Part shown: piece by piece, positions 50,601 to 63,218 of the stretch | Layout: the number at the start of each line of letters is the position of its first letter | Position numbering within the stretch: the stretch's first letter is position 1 | Origin: Baylisascaris procyonis | Lineage: Eukaryota > Nematoda > Chromadorea > Rhabditida > Ascarididae | NCBI GenBank assembly: GCA_037389465.1 | Contig: JAZARR010000123.1 | Span: forward strand, 876,501 to 940,500 | Length of the DNA stretch: 64,000 bases | Reading direction: 5' to 3' | The notes under the pieces: generated by a model | What the model saw: only the letters and a program-made list of their open reading frames with translations | The model's database searches: none | Told to the model about the DNA's origin: nothing | Position numbers and translations under genes: made by a program

Positions 50601-53600
50601 GAGGTAAGAAGATAAAGAGAAACCAATTCTCACTAGTGGACATGTGCTCAGAAATATTATGGACAAGCCCGATGAGGCAATTCCGATGGGAACTACAATC
50701 TCTGATGACATTCGAAGGGGAATTTAAATCTAAAAGTGCCAAAATTTTGAGCTCTGAAGAAATCGATGCGAACGCCAAATTTCCCTCATATTCTTCCACA
50801 GCCGAAATGCAAATATGTTTCGTGGGAATATTACGAATGTTTGTCTAAACAAACGGTGAATCACAACAACATTCACAAAGCGCTGCTGCAAATAGGCAAG
50901 CGAAGAAGGGCTTCATTTAATGGCTATACATAAGGAGCTTGCTTATTTATGCTTGTGCTGCTGCCTTTCGAAATTATTTCTGTATCTGATAGATGCTCAC
51001 AACGTACCGACTGTCTCGATGATAACAGCGTCATATCCGGCTCCTTCACAAAGCACAATTGCCTCATGGATGCCACGAGCCACACCACCTAATGAACCAC
51101 ATGATGGCGATTGTCGAATGAAAGCATTCGGATGACGTGCAAGGTTTTGCATCCGTGTCAAATCACCCAGTACCGAACCTTAACTTTCAATCTAAATTAG
51201 AAGTTCGAACATCAACAGCCGAAGATAACTGCAAACAGTCCTCGCATGGTTATCTCCCTCTTATGCAATCAACGTCTCATATTTTGCTTTATGACCACCC
51301 CTCTACATCCGAAAACTATTCTCAACAATACGGCGCGCAAACAGTAAAATTTCATCACAACTTCAGAAGACGCTAAGATAGAAGGTGCAAATACGTGCAC
51401 AGTGGTCTACCATTGGTGGAGTTCTTTTCTGAAATACATTAGGAAAAAATAAATATGCACATAGTCGAATATCTAAATACTTGTTTTAAATACGTCTACG
51501 CAAGTCGGAGTGGTCGAAGCCCATATAGGCAAGCGCGTTCCCTGTTTGTTCCCTCAGTCCCTGTGATCTCGCCAGGTTTTGAGCCGTACCTCCTTGCCAT
51601 GACGGAAAGCTGGCCCAAGATACACTGAAACAGGCGCCGTGAGCTGGCTACCTCGCCGCTGCAGCGAATTAGCCACCATGCAATCACAGAAGATGGCCTC
51701 ATCGTCTGCTACTCTTGCGAACCGTGATCCCAATAATCTACCGAACATTCCTCAGCTCCAAAGGGTGTGGGGGCAAATCAGAACCTTGCCGAGAAGCACG
51801 AACGGTCGGCAGCAACTGCTAATGAAAAGATATCACAGAATGGCAGTAGATCAAATTACGCTCAAAATATCTACAAACTAGGGACCACATGCAAATTTCT
51901 GAAATTTTTGACATTACAGGATTAATTCTCACAGAAATAAGGATAGAAGCTCTCGAAATAGACATATCGCTCATTGCGGTTCCCAACGATTTAAAAAGGT
52001 CATAGAGGATTCCGTTTGTAACTTTCGTCTTGAAACCATTCAGATTCCCTCACACATCCCTCGTGCACAACATGCATCACTGGATTCCAAATTTCTATCA
52101 AATCCAGAAATTACACGATCCAAATAACATATGTGCAACTTTACTCAACTTGATAAGGCATCTGATCGAACTGGAAGAAGAAGGCTAAATTTTGGTCTGA
52201 AATCGAGCAATGACTTCAGATGGTGCTAACGCAAAAAAAAGTTGTCAGTTTCGAATACAATCGTTGAAATATATCAAGATTTGAAGTTTATCCAAAATCC
52301 AGTAGGATATAGTCATAGCAAATGAAAGGTTTTAGCACAGATACAGCCAAATTTGCTTTTATAAGCCAAAAATTGTTGACGTTCCCAATATACGTAAAGT
52401 AGGTTCCCCAAATTTCGCTATCGAACAATGAATCGAAGTTGTTATGTTGTTTAGTGAAAAGAAATAAAAGATGAGTTATGAAGAACACCGGTATTCAGTT
52501 AGGATGATTGAAATCTACAATGAAACGAAATCGACAATGCAAATTTAATTACTACTGAAAGCAACGCACCTCCAGTAGTCGCTGACGACGGATCAACGGT
52601 GAGAACAGCGATTTTCTTGCCCTCATTAACGGTAAGCTCGTTACCAAGTGCCTCAATAAACGATGATTTTCCTACTCCAGGACTACCCGATATACCTGCA
52701 ATGAAGAGAGAACTACGACGTGCTATCTATCAAACATGGGATGATTAATAGCAGAAACATATAAAGGAATATGAAATGAGGGTTCAAATAAATGATAACT
52801 GGAAATCTCTAATACAAATGAGTTGCGATAAAGTTTATTTAGTTTTAAATATGAGAAGGCCATCAAACTCCCGCAGAATTCATTTCGTATTAACGGATCG
52901 AGGCGAATTTTACAAGAGTTATTAGGGCCACTGATTGTACTTGCTAAGTTATATATCTATATAGCTGTATCTTTCGGGTTAGAAAATTCGCATTTATTGG
53001 CAGATTTCCTCAATATTAAGGAAACTCTTCGATCGGCTAAAATAATGTCTGAATTTTTGCAGCAATTTAACCTATGCGAAAGATCAGTGATGAAGATCCC
53101 ATCTTCGCGAAACGTTCCTTTTGAACTTCCATTACTGAGGCTAATAGATGGCTTCCTTGCGCCCTCTTCGTTGGATGCGTCGATTCGACTAGAGTTATAC
53201 CAGCGGCAAGCGCTGAACGTGATCCTGATAGAATCCCATCACGAAGGCGAACCACCTAAGTTACATTCATATGTTCGAAACTTGTTTTTACAATCATCTT
53301 CTGTGCGTATAAATCTATTATAACTTAAAATGGCCGGCTCACCATCTGCACAAATCTTCACGCCCTAATTAAGTAAGCAACTTCATGATACGTATACTTC
53401 AGCGGAATTTCATGCCTAAAAGCAAAACAAACGAAATAAGAGACACGAAAGCCATCAAGACAGCTGTCACTAAGGTATTACAGATGCATCGGTCGAAACA
53501 CTCGAAGTGACTATAAAAAATTTACATCGCCTTTTTCGATCGAAAAGTGTTCATACAAATGCCTCGTAATATGCAAACTTTTTCCAGCTGAGATGAGACC

Positions 53601-54226
53601 ATTTGTGGCATAATATTAGAAAATCTGCATATGCAAATTTCGGACATCTCTAAGCCTTCTTACACATTCAAATGCTCATGTAAATCGAATAGAACTTTGC
53701 AACGGAGAGCAATCTTGAACGAAATTATATACGCTCAACTTCGCCTCTGTGTCATCTTCTTTGTGGAGGTACTAATGTTTATGCGTGAAACCTCATATCT
53801 ATAATGGCTTACACTCACTTATTTCTAAACTATTTCTCTACATAAAATTTTTTGAATGTTGCTTTGAATGCTTATATAATCTATTATCTTAATAAGCTGA
53901 AGTTCACATAGATTTTTGAAACGTTATGCGGATTACTCCATGATGTAACGACTAGTACTCAGGACTCTGAAATTTTTTTTAAATTTTAGAGATACTCAAC
54001 AAATGAAATTCAACAATACCAATGGATCGTTTTCGTTCACTCTATCATCCCAATGCAATCTTGACCATTCGGCCAATGGGTCTGCATCGGTTTTATTCAA
54101 ATGCTTCGGTGGTCTCTTTTCCACTCCCGCTGTACTCAACCATGGTGGCTTGGGTATCGCATATGACATGAAATTGTAGATGATGGTATTGGACTCTGTC
54201 GGGAGACTTTTAAAGAATACTTCCAT
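47628..54226 (-). CDS. mmaa-1: MMAA, mitochondrial GTPase for methylmalonyl-CoA mutase (ArgK/MeaB family), 5' end uncertain
   Basis: The G-protein chaperone that loads and protects adenosylcobalamin on methylmalonyl-CoA mutase in mitochondria (propionate breakdown). Exons on the minus strand: 54020 to at most 54226, 53072-53255, 52570-52695, 51008-51178, 50349-50434, 49055-49204, 48526-48720 and 47628-47717. All junctions keep phase, giving about 333 residues after the first exon. Visible motifs are [17 protein letters not shown], the Walker [26 protein letters not shown], the switch ETVGVGQSE, the guanine-specificity TKADGD, and the dimer-arm [12 protein letters not shown]. The last exon reads [10 protein letters not shown], as in family C-termini. 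The first exon is assigned because it joins in phase (ENDPL|VVRLRDG) and looks like the N-terminal helical region. A clear mitochondrial targeting peptide was not found, so another 5' exon probably exists. Two introns end in TAAG. Confidence 0.93.
51490..51790. other. GC-rich segment inside an MMAA intron
   Basis: Within the intron between the exons at 51008-51178 and 52570-52695, about 300 bases are clearly richer in G and C and open on both strands (plus 51639-51881, minus 51496-51748). No family is recognised in any frame. It may be a fragment of a mobile element or a processed pseudogene. Confidence 0.4.
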
Positions 54227-55218
54227 AACAGATATGGGGACCTATATACTTCTGCTGGATGATTCTCTTGATTATTCTTTGTGGCTGGCCACACAAGAGA
54301 AATGTGGAGCAGTCTCAGTGAGACTTAAAATAATGTGGTTCATAGCCCCTATAGCAACAGCATTCGCTTATAATTATAGATGGGAACTGGATGGAATGAA
54401 AGGGAAGCTTGAAATTAATGAATCCATGCAATATCAAGAGCCTCCCACCCCTTATCTTCCCCGTCCCCCCTTTATAGCCAAAGAGGTTCTTGCACAGGTA
54501 TTCCAGTCATACTATTTCTCAATGCCGTTTCAGAATACCTTAGCCTGTGCATCATTCTTCTTCGATAAAGCCAGCAAGCTCATAAAATATTGTGTGCATT
54601 CCCAAAGTAACACCCGCGTTGCATGCGATGAGCAAAAGAAAAGCGAGTAAAGCATCCGGGCAAGCTTCGAGCATGGAAGCAAGAAAATGGAGGACAAAGA
54701 AATCCGTAGACAGGTCCCACATGGTCAACAGCTATAATGATGCATTTACTACATAAAAAGAGCTATAATGACACGACCATATATAAATTTTTCCTGCAGT
54801 TGCCATAAGCATATTGCACGGGAATAATACCGACTGATTTGCTGCTGTCTCATCTGTTTGTTTCCCCGTAGCATTGCCTAAGTGGCAATTCTGTTTGTTT
54901 CCCAGCAGCAATCTCATGCAAATATTTTGGGGCATCTAACGATAGACTCCACCCAGCGGCATGATATAAAGAGCACGGTGGGGCAGACAATAAATGTGCA
55001 CAATCCCTCAAGCATTAAAATCTTGCAAATAATCTGCGCTCATCAAGGGTAACTCAGTTGCATATTCAAGGTTTTTTGCCTACAGGTACCCTTGTTTATG
55101 CTCAATTTCCCCTGATTTCAGCTATCGCTTTCATTCTTTCCACTTCTGTGATGCATGACTTCAATAAGCGAAAACGAGAGGAGCTAACAATATTCAAAAT
55201 TTCTGCGCATTTGCTGCC

Positions 55219-55245
55219 TCCCCCCCCCCCCCTCCCTCCCCTCCT
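55219..55245 (-). other. C-run tract (G-runs on the minus strand)
   Basis: A long C homopolymer followed by CCCTCCC-type units. The minus strand could form a G-quadruplex. Homopolymer sequencing error is possible. Confidence 0.6.
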
Positions 55246-58200
55246 TACTCTCACTCTCAATTGAAGGAAGCGGAAACGATTTGGCACACATTCCTTCACT
55301 CAATCTGTAATTCAACAGGACAAATCGGATGTATTAGGTGCTATATCCACAAATGCACACGACTCGTTCTTACCTACCAGCTAAGAATATGTTCCAGAAA
55401 AGGAAAACGAGGGAAGAGAATCAAACAATTTACAGCTCTTATCAATTTTATGTATAAGCATGAAGAAAAGCTATTAAGGATACTGTCCCGCTGTATGCGT
55501 AACCTGCAATAGTCATCGCCATTTTCAACACATTTGTGCATCAGAAAGCCATTGATGTATTTCTCTCAGCTAACAATTTCAGTAACTGCTATTGAACTTA
55601 AGGCTAATCTATAGCAATTGTACTGATCACAACATATATTCAGAAATGATTACGCTTCAAGTGAGATATAAATCGTAGGTTTACCTTGAACTGAACAATC
55701 CTCGTTTGCATAAGTTTGTAAACGTATTCATACTGCACTCCTGCATAATCGAGGAATATTTTTTGGCAATCATTTTTGTGAACATTTTATGCAAATATGC
55801 ACTCAAAGCTGCAATACAAATGCTGTGATTCATTGTCGACTATCATTAGAATACGTTCAAAGCATAAGAAAATTTCAGATATTAGCATTAACCGTAATTA
55901 TTGAAATAAAGCGACACTAATCCTTACCCCTGCTAGGCGCCATTATGAGATTATCCACTTTAATGCTTTTGTCTTTCATAGTTTTGCATCGTTATTTGAT
56001 GCTCATTTTTTCTTTGTCTACTTCAATTCAATTTGTCGGTTCCAATGTTTCGGCATAAATTATAACACCTTGTCCGGGAAAGGCGCAGGTCAGACAACTC
56101 TTCGCAAAGTTGCCAAAGTTGAATGCGGTACTTAGTCCATGGAAGTGCTAATTCCGAAATTTGGCTCAACCCCCTCAGTCTTTTAAACTTCGTCGACATC
56201 AATCAACTGCGCCTATGATAACACTCTCAGGTTAAACACCTCATTCGTTTTGGATCGCCGTAACACGAATAAGCCTTCCTGCTTTCAAGTTCGATTACCG
56301 ATAATTGCAAGTTACGAGAGGACAACCACTACCGCACCATTCACATCTCTTATACATTTCCTTACAATGTGATTGCGCCCATCTATTGATTTGACCCTCG
56401 GGCAACGAACTCTTTGCTTCGTGGATGGGATTATCCTCGCAAAGATTCGTCTAGCAAATGTCATTCGTGAGCGACTATATCGCGACTTTCATTCGAAACG
56501 TTCAAAGCAATGTGGTGGGTAGTGGTGCATCGACCGGACCAAAATATTCCACTACTGTTTCCCACAAAAAATTGTTTCATAAGTTCGAAAGGCAAAAGGA
56601 TTCAATGCCTATCACCTCAAATAAATAAAAGATTTTCTTACAAATTGCTCAAGTGCAATTGCGATGGTCAAGTGCAAAACATTTCATCACTCATAGCCAC
56701 ACCCATGTGAGCATACCGTAGCGAAATTTCGTCTCCACACAGAGCCTTTCTAACTCAGAAAAAAACAGAATCTACCCATATGCATTCCGAATATGAATGG
56801 ATTCAGAGAAAGAAATCGTTGCATGGACAATATCTGCAAATGCGTTACGGATTTCGAATAGTAGGCAATAAAAGGAGAGGAAAATGGAACACAAGAACGG
56901 GCAACACCTAGCAAGGGTCCACTGCATAATGTGAAATCGACAACAGATCTATTTCCGTTGGGTAGCAATTTTCAAAGGACCTCACAAAACATATAAACTT
57001 CAATAACGATGCAATCACTCAAGACACTACACTGAGAAGTAAATAGAATCCTAGTATATAAATAGAGCATTTCTATCGATTCTTTTCATAAATAAGGGTG
57101 CTTCTTACAGAAGAAACAAAAATTTGATAGTTACAAAAATGAAAAAGAGCATTTTGTTGGACGTTCTTAATTCCTTCATCTGTATCAAACGTTCATACTC
57201 GTTGAAGTGTATATTGCAATGAAACAACGCTACATAAGAATCCACCTCACAATCGTTGAAGACGAAACTTAGATCACACCGTTTGGTAGCGGTGCACTAG
57301 TTAAAATAAACCCTCATAAAGTTGTTTCAACTACGAAGAGGCGGAGAATTGCTCTGTAATGAAATTTTTTGAATATACGATGAGCGATTATTTGCTTATG
57401 AAAATCAAAGATTGCATAATGGAAAATATAGAACATAAACTGCAATAGAGCCGCGACAAACGTTGTCAATTTTTTTGATCAAGAGATTTAAGAGCTTCAC
57501 ATGCAAATAATAGTCAAACCACGATAATTAAGGTGATCTTACTAGATGATTAGAAAGCCCACCATTCTTGGGAGCCGTTTATGATCGACGCCAACAACTA
57601 AATGGATGACCAGCTGATTGACGGGGTACTCCTATGAGCAAGCTTCATCCCATAGTAGGTTCCCAAGTGTTCTTGATTCCGTCGCTAGTTGATTGATTGT
57701 GCTCAGATGATATGGATATGCTAGAATGAAGGTGAAGTTCGAAAAGTGCCGTAGATCCAGGCATGATCTGCAAGAGGTGTTTGATCGTTCACAAAACAAA
57801 ATCCCGACAGCATTCGTAGTATGACGAAAGTATATAGATTGCTGTATGAATGCACAAGAGGGTAGCCTGAGGAAGATGGAGATCACATCTAAATTAATTA
57901 TTCCCTGAAGAATTTATATTTTTATTGTATTTTTTTCTTGAAAAGGTCCCTCTTATGTGTACGCTAAAGAGAACCACATGATTTTGGAGTAGGGCATTGC
58001 TTAACGGAACTCAAACATAACGGAAAACACGTTAGTAGAGCACCTTGAAAAGTGAACAACGTAAGGGTTAATGAAGCAATAATTGAAACGCATCAGTTTA
58101 ATCGATGCCTTGTCTACAGCCGTACCATAATCGCTATTTTTGAAGCTCCAGATAGCAGTCAATATAAGAGTTTATATAATAGAGTGTATAGAAAGCAGCA

Positions 58201-58638
58201 ATGATTAGTGGCTGCTTCTTTTTTGCAACATATTGGTTACTTGAATAGAAAGTTTAGTATTTCTTGTGTAGTCCGTTTTCACCCAAAAATTTTCCCGTTA
58301 CTTTATTTTTTCCATAATTTTTCATCGCCAAGATATGAGCATTGAAAATCTCATTTTCTCTCATTGACATATTCACAATTAGGCTCATATTATGTTGGCT
58401 TCAAATCATCCACATCCATCAATATGTGTTTGTGGCTGAAGTGAACTTTTTTTTTTTGCGAACTCGATCAATTGAGCGGGCAATTCGAGAGCATAAGACT
58501 CAAGGCCATTCTTTTCCAAACGATAGAAGTACTCTCAAAGGAGAAATACATCATCGTAAAATTTTATCTGCTATTTTTTAAACAATAAAATTGCAAATTT
58601 TTCTAGCGCTTCCAGACTTTCTTTTCTTCTCCTCGCTG

Positions 58639-58690
58639 TTGGTCATTTTTCTCGACGTTGGTCATTCTCGACATTGGTCATTCGGTCATT
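58639..58690. repeat. Short tandem repeat of TTGGTCATT...CTCGAC
   Basis: Three imperfect units of about 16-18 bases in a row: TTGGTCATTTTTCTCGAC, TTGGTCATTCTCGAC and TTGGTCATTCGGTCATT. Confidence 0.85.
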
Positions 58691-59343
58691 TTTCATATTA
58701 TGATAGAAATTTTTCAATTCGTTCGAGTAAATATTGCCTAATGTTTGTGGGTTTTTTTTTGCGAAATTATAAATATTTTCATAAACGAAATAAATTCATA
58801 ATATAATTTCTTTTTTTAATTTAAGATATGGAAGCTAGCTTATTGAAGTACAAAAATTCGCCTACGTTGTGAATATGCCCGTTGACGTCATTGCCGTTTT
58901 CATTATAATAAAGCGGAAAGCGATCAAATATGCTTTATATTGGTTTCAACTCAATTAACATGCATACGTCGAACAAATATTGCAGTTTTTTTTGGTCTTT
59001 AGCGATAGCATTTAGATGACGTCATAAGTAGCCGACATGTCATTTAATACTCATAAAGATTGTAGTGTATGTATTTGATCAAGGTCATTGTGTTGTGAAT
59101 TTTGTTGAGGCATATCTGTAATGCTCAACAATCATTTATAGTGGTATCTATATTGATGCCTATTTTCATTCGGTATAGAAAAAGTCGGCTTCTACTCATA
59201 TATAAGGTGAAGTCGTTTTTGATCACTAACATTTATCTTAAACATATTTATTCAATCAACACATTGAAAATCTTTATAAGATTTGCATTAAAAATTTCTA
59301 TATTTCCCTTTTTCGACAATTTATATTCATAGGGACACTTTTA

Positions 59344-59400
59344 CCTCGTCAACCAATCGGTCACCAATCGGTCACCTCGTCAACCAATCGGTCAGTCAAC
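59344..59400. repeat. Direct repeats of CCAATCGGTCA
   Basis: CCTCGTCAACCAATCGGTCA occurs twice with an extra CCAATCGGTCA between, and a decayed copy (GTCAACCAAT) follows. The local repeat spans about 55 bases. Confidence 0.9.
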
Positions 59401-61422
59401 CAATATGCATATTGTTATACGTAGATTAAGCGACTTCAAATTCCAACAGAAGAAAGCCAACATTTACAAGTCGTCGATTGAATGCACTTCATAACGCTTT
59501 AAAATCGACAGATATGCGACAGCATGAGAGTGGTTCGGCGACAGATGGATTTCTGCTTGTCTCAAATTCTAAAACAAGCGAATATCGAGAAAATTCTCAG
59601 CGGAGAGAAATTTTAGGAGTTATGCATTTTTGCATTTTCTGCAAAATTTGCACAAAGTTTATATTTGCATTAAAAGCTTTAAAAAAAATAGAAGCTTGTT
59701 GGAATCGATAGGAAGAGTGAATTTCCGGCGTTGGATTACAATATCCACGAATCTATCAAATTAAATTAGTAGCTTGCGTCATGTAATTTTTTTTCGCGAA
59801 GCTTCTCCATTAGAGTCAGTCAATAGCGAAAGTTGACTCAACGTGCTGGAGTGTTGCCTTATCGGCTGGCATATAGAAGTGACAGTGGGATAAGGCTGCA
59901 AAGCTCTAAAACCCTTTCGATGTAAAATATTTTCCCTCTTCAAGAGGCTACTGAATGAATAATTAGCAAATAATATAATCTTATCAAAGGTTTTTTAATC
60001 TTTAATGCTAGTCTAATTTATCTTAACATTACCTTATCTTATCGCAATCTTCAATGGATTAGAAACACTCAAAAGGTTGTCTAATATTCAGAGGAAGAAA
60101 ATTTTTGAAGGAAAAAAATTTTAAAACCAATTTCAATCCAAAACTTTTGCATTTATTTAAAAAAAAAATTGCATCATATATGCTTAACTATAATCTGATA
60201 ACCGTACGGTTACATATTCGAAGAGATCACCTTAATATTTCGATCAAAATGAATGCATAAAATGTGATCAACGCTAAGCAAGAATAATCTTTGACTACAT
60301 ATCAATATGGAATTGATCAATCAATTGCCTCTTTTACACTAACTTAAAGTAGGTCTCAATGCAAATGTACTTTCTATTCGTTCATTTATTGCATGCGAAT
60401 GGGTAGTGTTTAGCGTTTTCGTTATTGTGTGCGATGTGCCTTTATGTATAACTTCGTTCATGTCATTTTATTTAATTTTATTGAGGAAAATTTTAATTTT
60501 TTGGGGGGAAAGAAAGCGGAAGAAGATAATATATTTGAAGGATGTATTCTTTCAGAAAGAAAATAAAACAATACAAAGCATTCATATAAAAATGAAGGAG
60601 GATTCTCGATTTCAATATGCATTCATTTGAGGAGAACGAATTTGCTAGCGAAATGAGGTTTTAGTTGATTAATGGTTCGGATTGAAATGGGAAATGCGAT
60701 AGACATCCTTCTAGATGCTTTTTAGATGTGGATGAGATTCTGATGGATTCTCTGAGGCGGGCATATTTCCACATTGCATTACCACTAGACAGACAGCAAA
60801 AAGAAGAAAAGCAGATGGACCGCATGCTTAGTGTGCACGGAGCATTTGCGCACATTGCAAAGCCCTTAGACGGCACTCAAATCGATAAAATTTCAGCCTA
60901 GCTCTTACATCGCTTTCCTCACACGTTTTCACTAAGTGGTGTTCCCATAGAAGCCGATGTGGTTGTCAGTCGTATAGGTTTTCTCGGTCGTTATGAGCTT
61001 GTGTTCGCTCTTCACAGCTTCTGATTCCCTTTAATATCAACTTAGTCTTCACATGCCAAAGATTCTGCAATTTTAGCACATTTTTTTATTTATGAGAGAA
61101 AATTAAAGTTATCCAATAAGAAAAGTCAGGAAGTTGAAATTTTGTATGCGAAAATAATATTCAAAAAAGCGAATAAGTTTCGGAATAAATGGAGCCATAA
61201 CATATCTTGCTTATAACTCCATGCCTTACTTATATGCCTTTCGAATAAGCATTACATGAATTCTTAAATCCACCAGTATACATGCTTTTGTAGAGGATCA
61301 CTATTGCTGCAAAATATGGATTACTATGCGATATAAAGAATACTTTGAATGCCATAGAATTCAGCGATGTTGTATTGATGCATTGCAATATTGCATCGTT
61401 GAGATGTTGATTGCATTTGCAG

Positions 61423-63218
61423 ATGGGGAAGAAAAAAGGCGCCGATATCAATGAACTCAAGCAGGAAGTTCGCATGGTAACTATTCCTCTATTGTCCGGC
61501 AAATCAAATTTCCTATGTACTCATAGATAGTAACACGATCTACGATGTTCCTGAATGTTTGTGTTCCAAAATATCTGTTACTGTAATAAATGAAAAGCAA
61601 CCGAATAGTGACTATCGTTTTTGCTTTATTATTTAAGTCTACTTCTTACTTCTTATTTAAGTCTATTTTACCCCTTTATAAATCGCCTTACCGTAGCTTA
61701 TCTTACAGTAGTTTATTGAATCATTGTGAAGTATACTGTAGCTAATAAAATTTTTGGAGCGATTGATGTTCTTTGTTTACAAAAATGCGGCTATATGAAC
61801 ATCTTCGAACATTACTATATTCCTATTAATAAGCTCGCTTATAAATTTGTCTAATATGGCTCATATTAGAACAAATAATTCAGACTACAGCATTCTTTAT
61901 ACAATCTCTTTAGATGCTCTATTGGTTCACGAATTTTTGAAGGTTGTTCTCGAAATTGCATAGCAATAAAACTTCTATCGAACATTTAGGATTTGAGTGA
62001 TGATTAACGGTGATGCATCGTATAGCAGTTAGATCCTCGATGATTAAATGATAAATGATAACAGTGAAATTCTATCATGATTCTTGCAGACAAACTTACA
62101 CGTATTGTTACTTTATTTATGTTCATTTAGTGATTAACGAGTAAAAGAACACGACTATGGAAGTTGTGTTATTTCAGGATGAGCATACGATTCCACTAGA
62201 GGAACTCGTGAAACGATATGATTCCAACCTTGAGACGGTAACCATTTTCCTGACATTTATCACTGAAGCTTTATAACAATGTTAAGAAGAAGCGCATGAG
62301 CATTAAAGACGAAGAGGCGACAGGTGAATGAGAGAATCGCGAAACGGCCCTCATCCTGATTTTTTTTTTGCGGAGGGGGGATCATCTCAGTCTCATTACT
62401 TCCTACTTCAGTTTATAAGCTACATTTAAAGGTACGGTACGTATATTAGTAGTAGTACATAATGGCAAACAGATCCTTCATGTGCACAATGATTGTAGTG
62501 TTTCGCCAACTCAATTTCCTGCAAAACTAAATATAGGGAATTTACTGTAATTTGTTTGCAAGTAGCGCGCTATTAGGCCAATTCATGACTAGTAGAATCG
62601 TAGCTTATGCAAAAGATATACGGCAAAGTAGGAACTTTCAGAAACGAAGAACGAATGCTTTCTAAAGCATATTCGCTTCACAAGGTTTACACGACCTATA
62701 TTTTTCGCTCATACTGTCGTGCACAATGCCTGACTATAGTTCCATCCACTGAGCATTACCTCTGAAATCTTGGTTCAAACGTGGTTGCGCTGTATTTCAT
62801 CGTCGTTTGCGTGATTTTAGTAAGGCAGCACTTGTATGAATTAAAATGTTATATGGTAGGATGGACCGTACCAGTGCCCAACTCTGATGTTTTTATCTTC
62901 TACGTAGCTCTCTTCAACAATTGCTTCTTGATTATAGTTGTTTAATAGTTTGATTAAAATTGGTTTTGCTTGATTCTATAGCGCTTCTCGCGCTTTAAGT
63001 TATTTATCCATCAGGGTCTCTCATCAACGAAGGCCTCGCAAGTGCTTGCTCGTGATGGTCCGAATGCTTTATCGCCTCCGAAAACCACTCCTGAATGGGT
63101 GAAATTCTGCAAGAATCTCTTCGGTGGTTTCGCGCTTCTTCTCTGGGTGGGCGCCTTCCTTTGCTATGTTGCTTATTCTGTCGATTTCTTCACCATGGAA
63201 TATCCATCGAAAAATAAT
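61423..63218 (+). CDS. eat-6: Na+/K+-ATPase alpha subunit, N-terminal exons only (gene leaves the window)
   Basis: The P-type pump that exchanges sodium and potassium across the plasma membrane. Exons are 61423-61476 ([18 protein letters not shown]), 62178-62237 ([20 protein letters not shown]) and 63015-63218, all in phase 0, 106 residues in total. The third exon carries the conserved GPNAL, the [14 protein letters not shown] segment and the first membrane helix ([17 protein letters not shown]), ending at YPSKNN before a GTAAGA donor. The ATG lies directly on a TTTGCAG acceptor, as in trans-spliced worm genes. Comparison with vertebrate and C. elegans alpha subunits fits throughout. The next exon (second membrane helix) was not found before 64000. 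The phosphorylation site and the rest of the protein lie outside the window. Confidence 0.93.

Larger units (their letters stand above)
54227..61422. other. Gene-poor region between MMAA and the Na+/K+-ATPase
   Basis: The two flanking genes are divergent, so promoters for both, and perhaps a missing MMAA 5' exon, lie here. No gene is supported. Contents are a plus-strand 156-codon frame (54180-54650) opposite the MMAA first exon, a C-run tract (55219-55245) and short repeats at 58639-58690 and 59344-59400. The 500 bases before 61423 probably hold the pump promoter. Confidence 0.5.

Noticed and set aside
54180..54650. 156-codon plus-strand open frame
   Set aside because: It overlaps the MMAA first exon on the opposite strand and continues into AT-rich DNA. 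There is no family resemblance.
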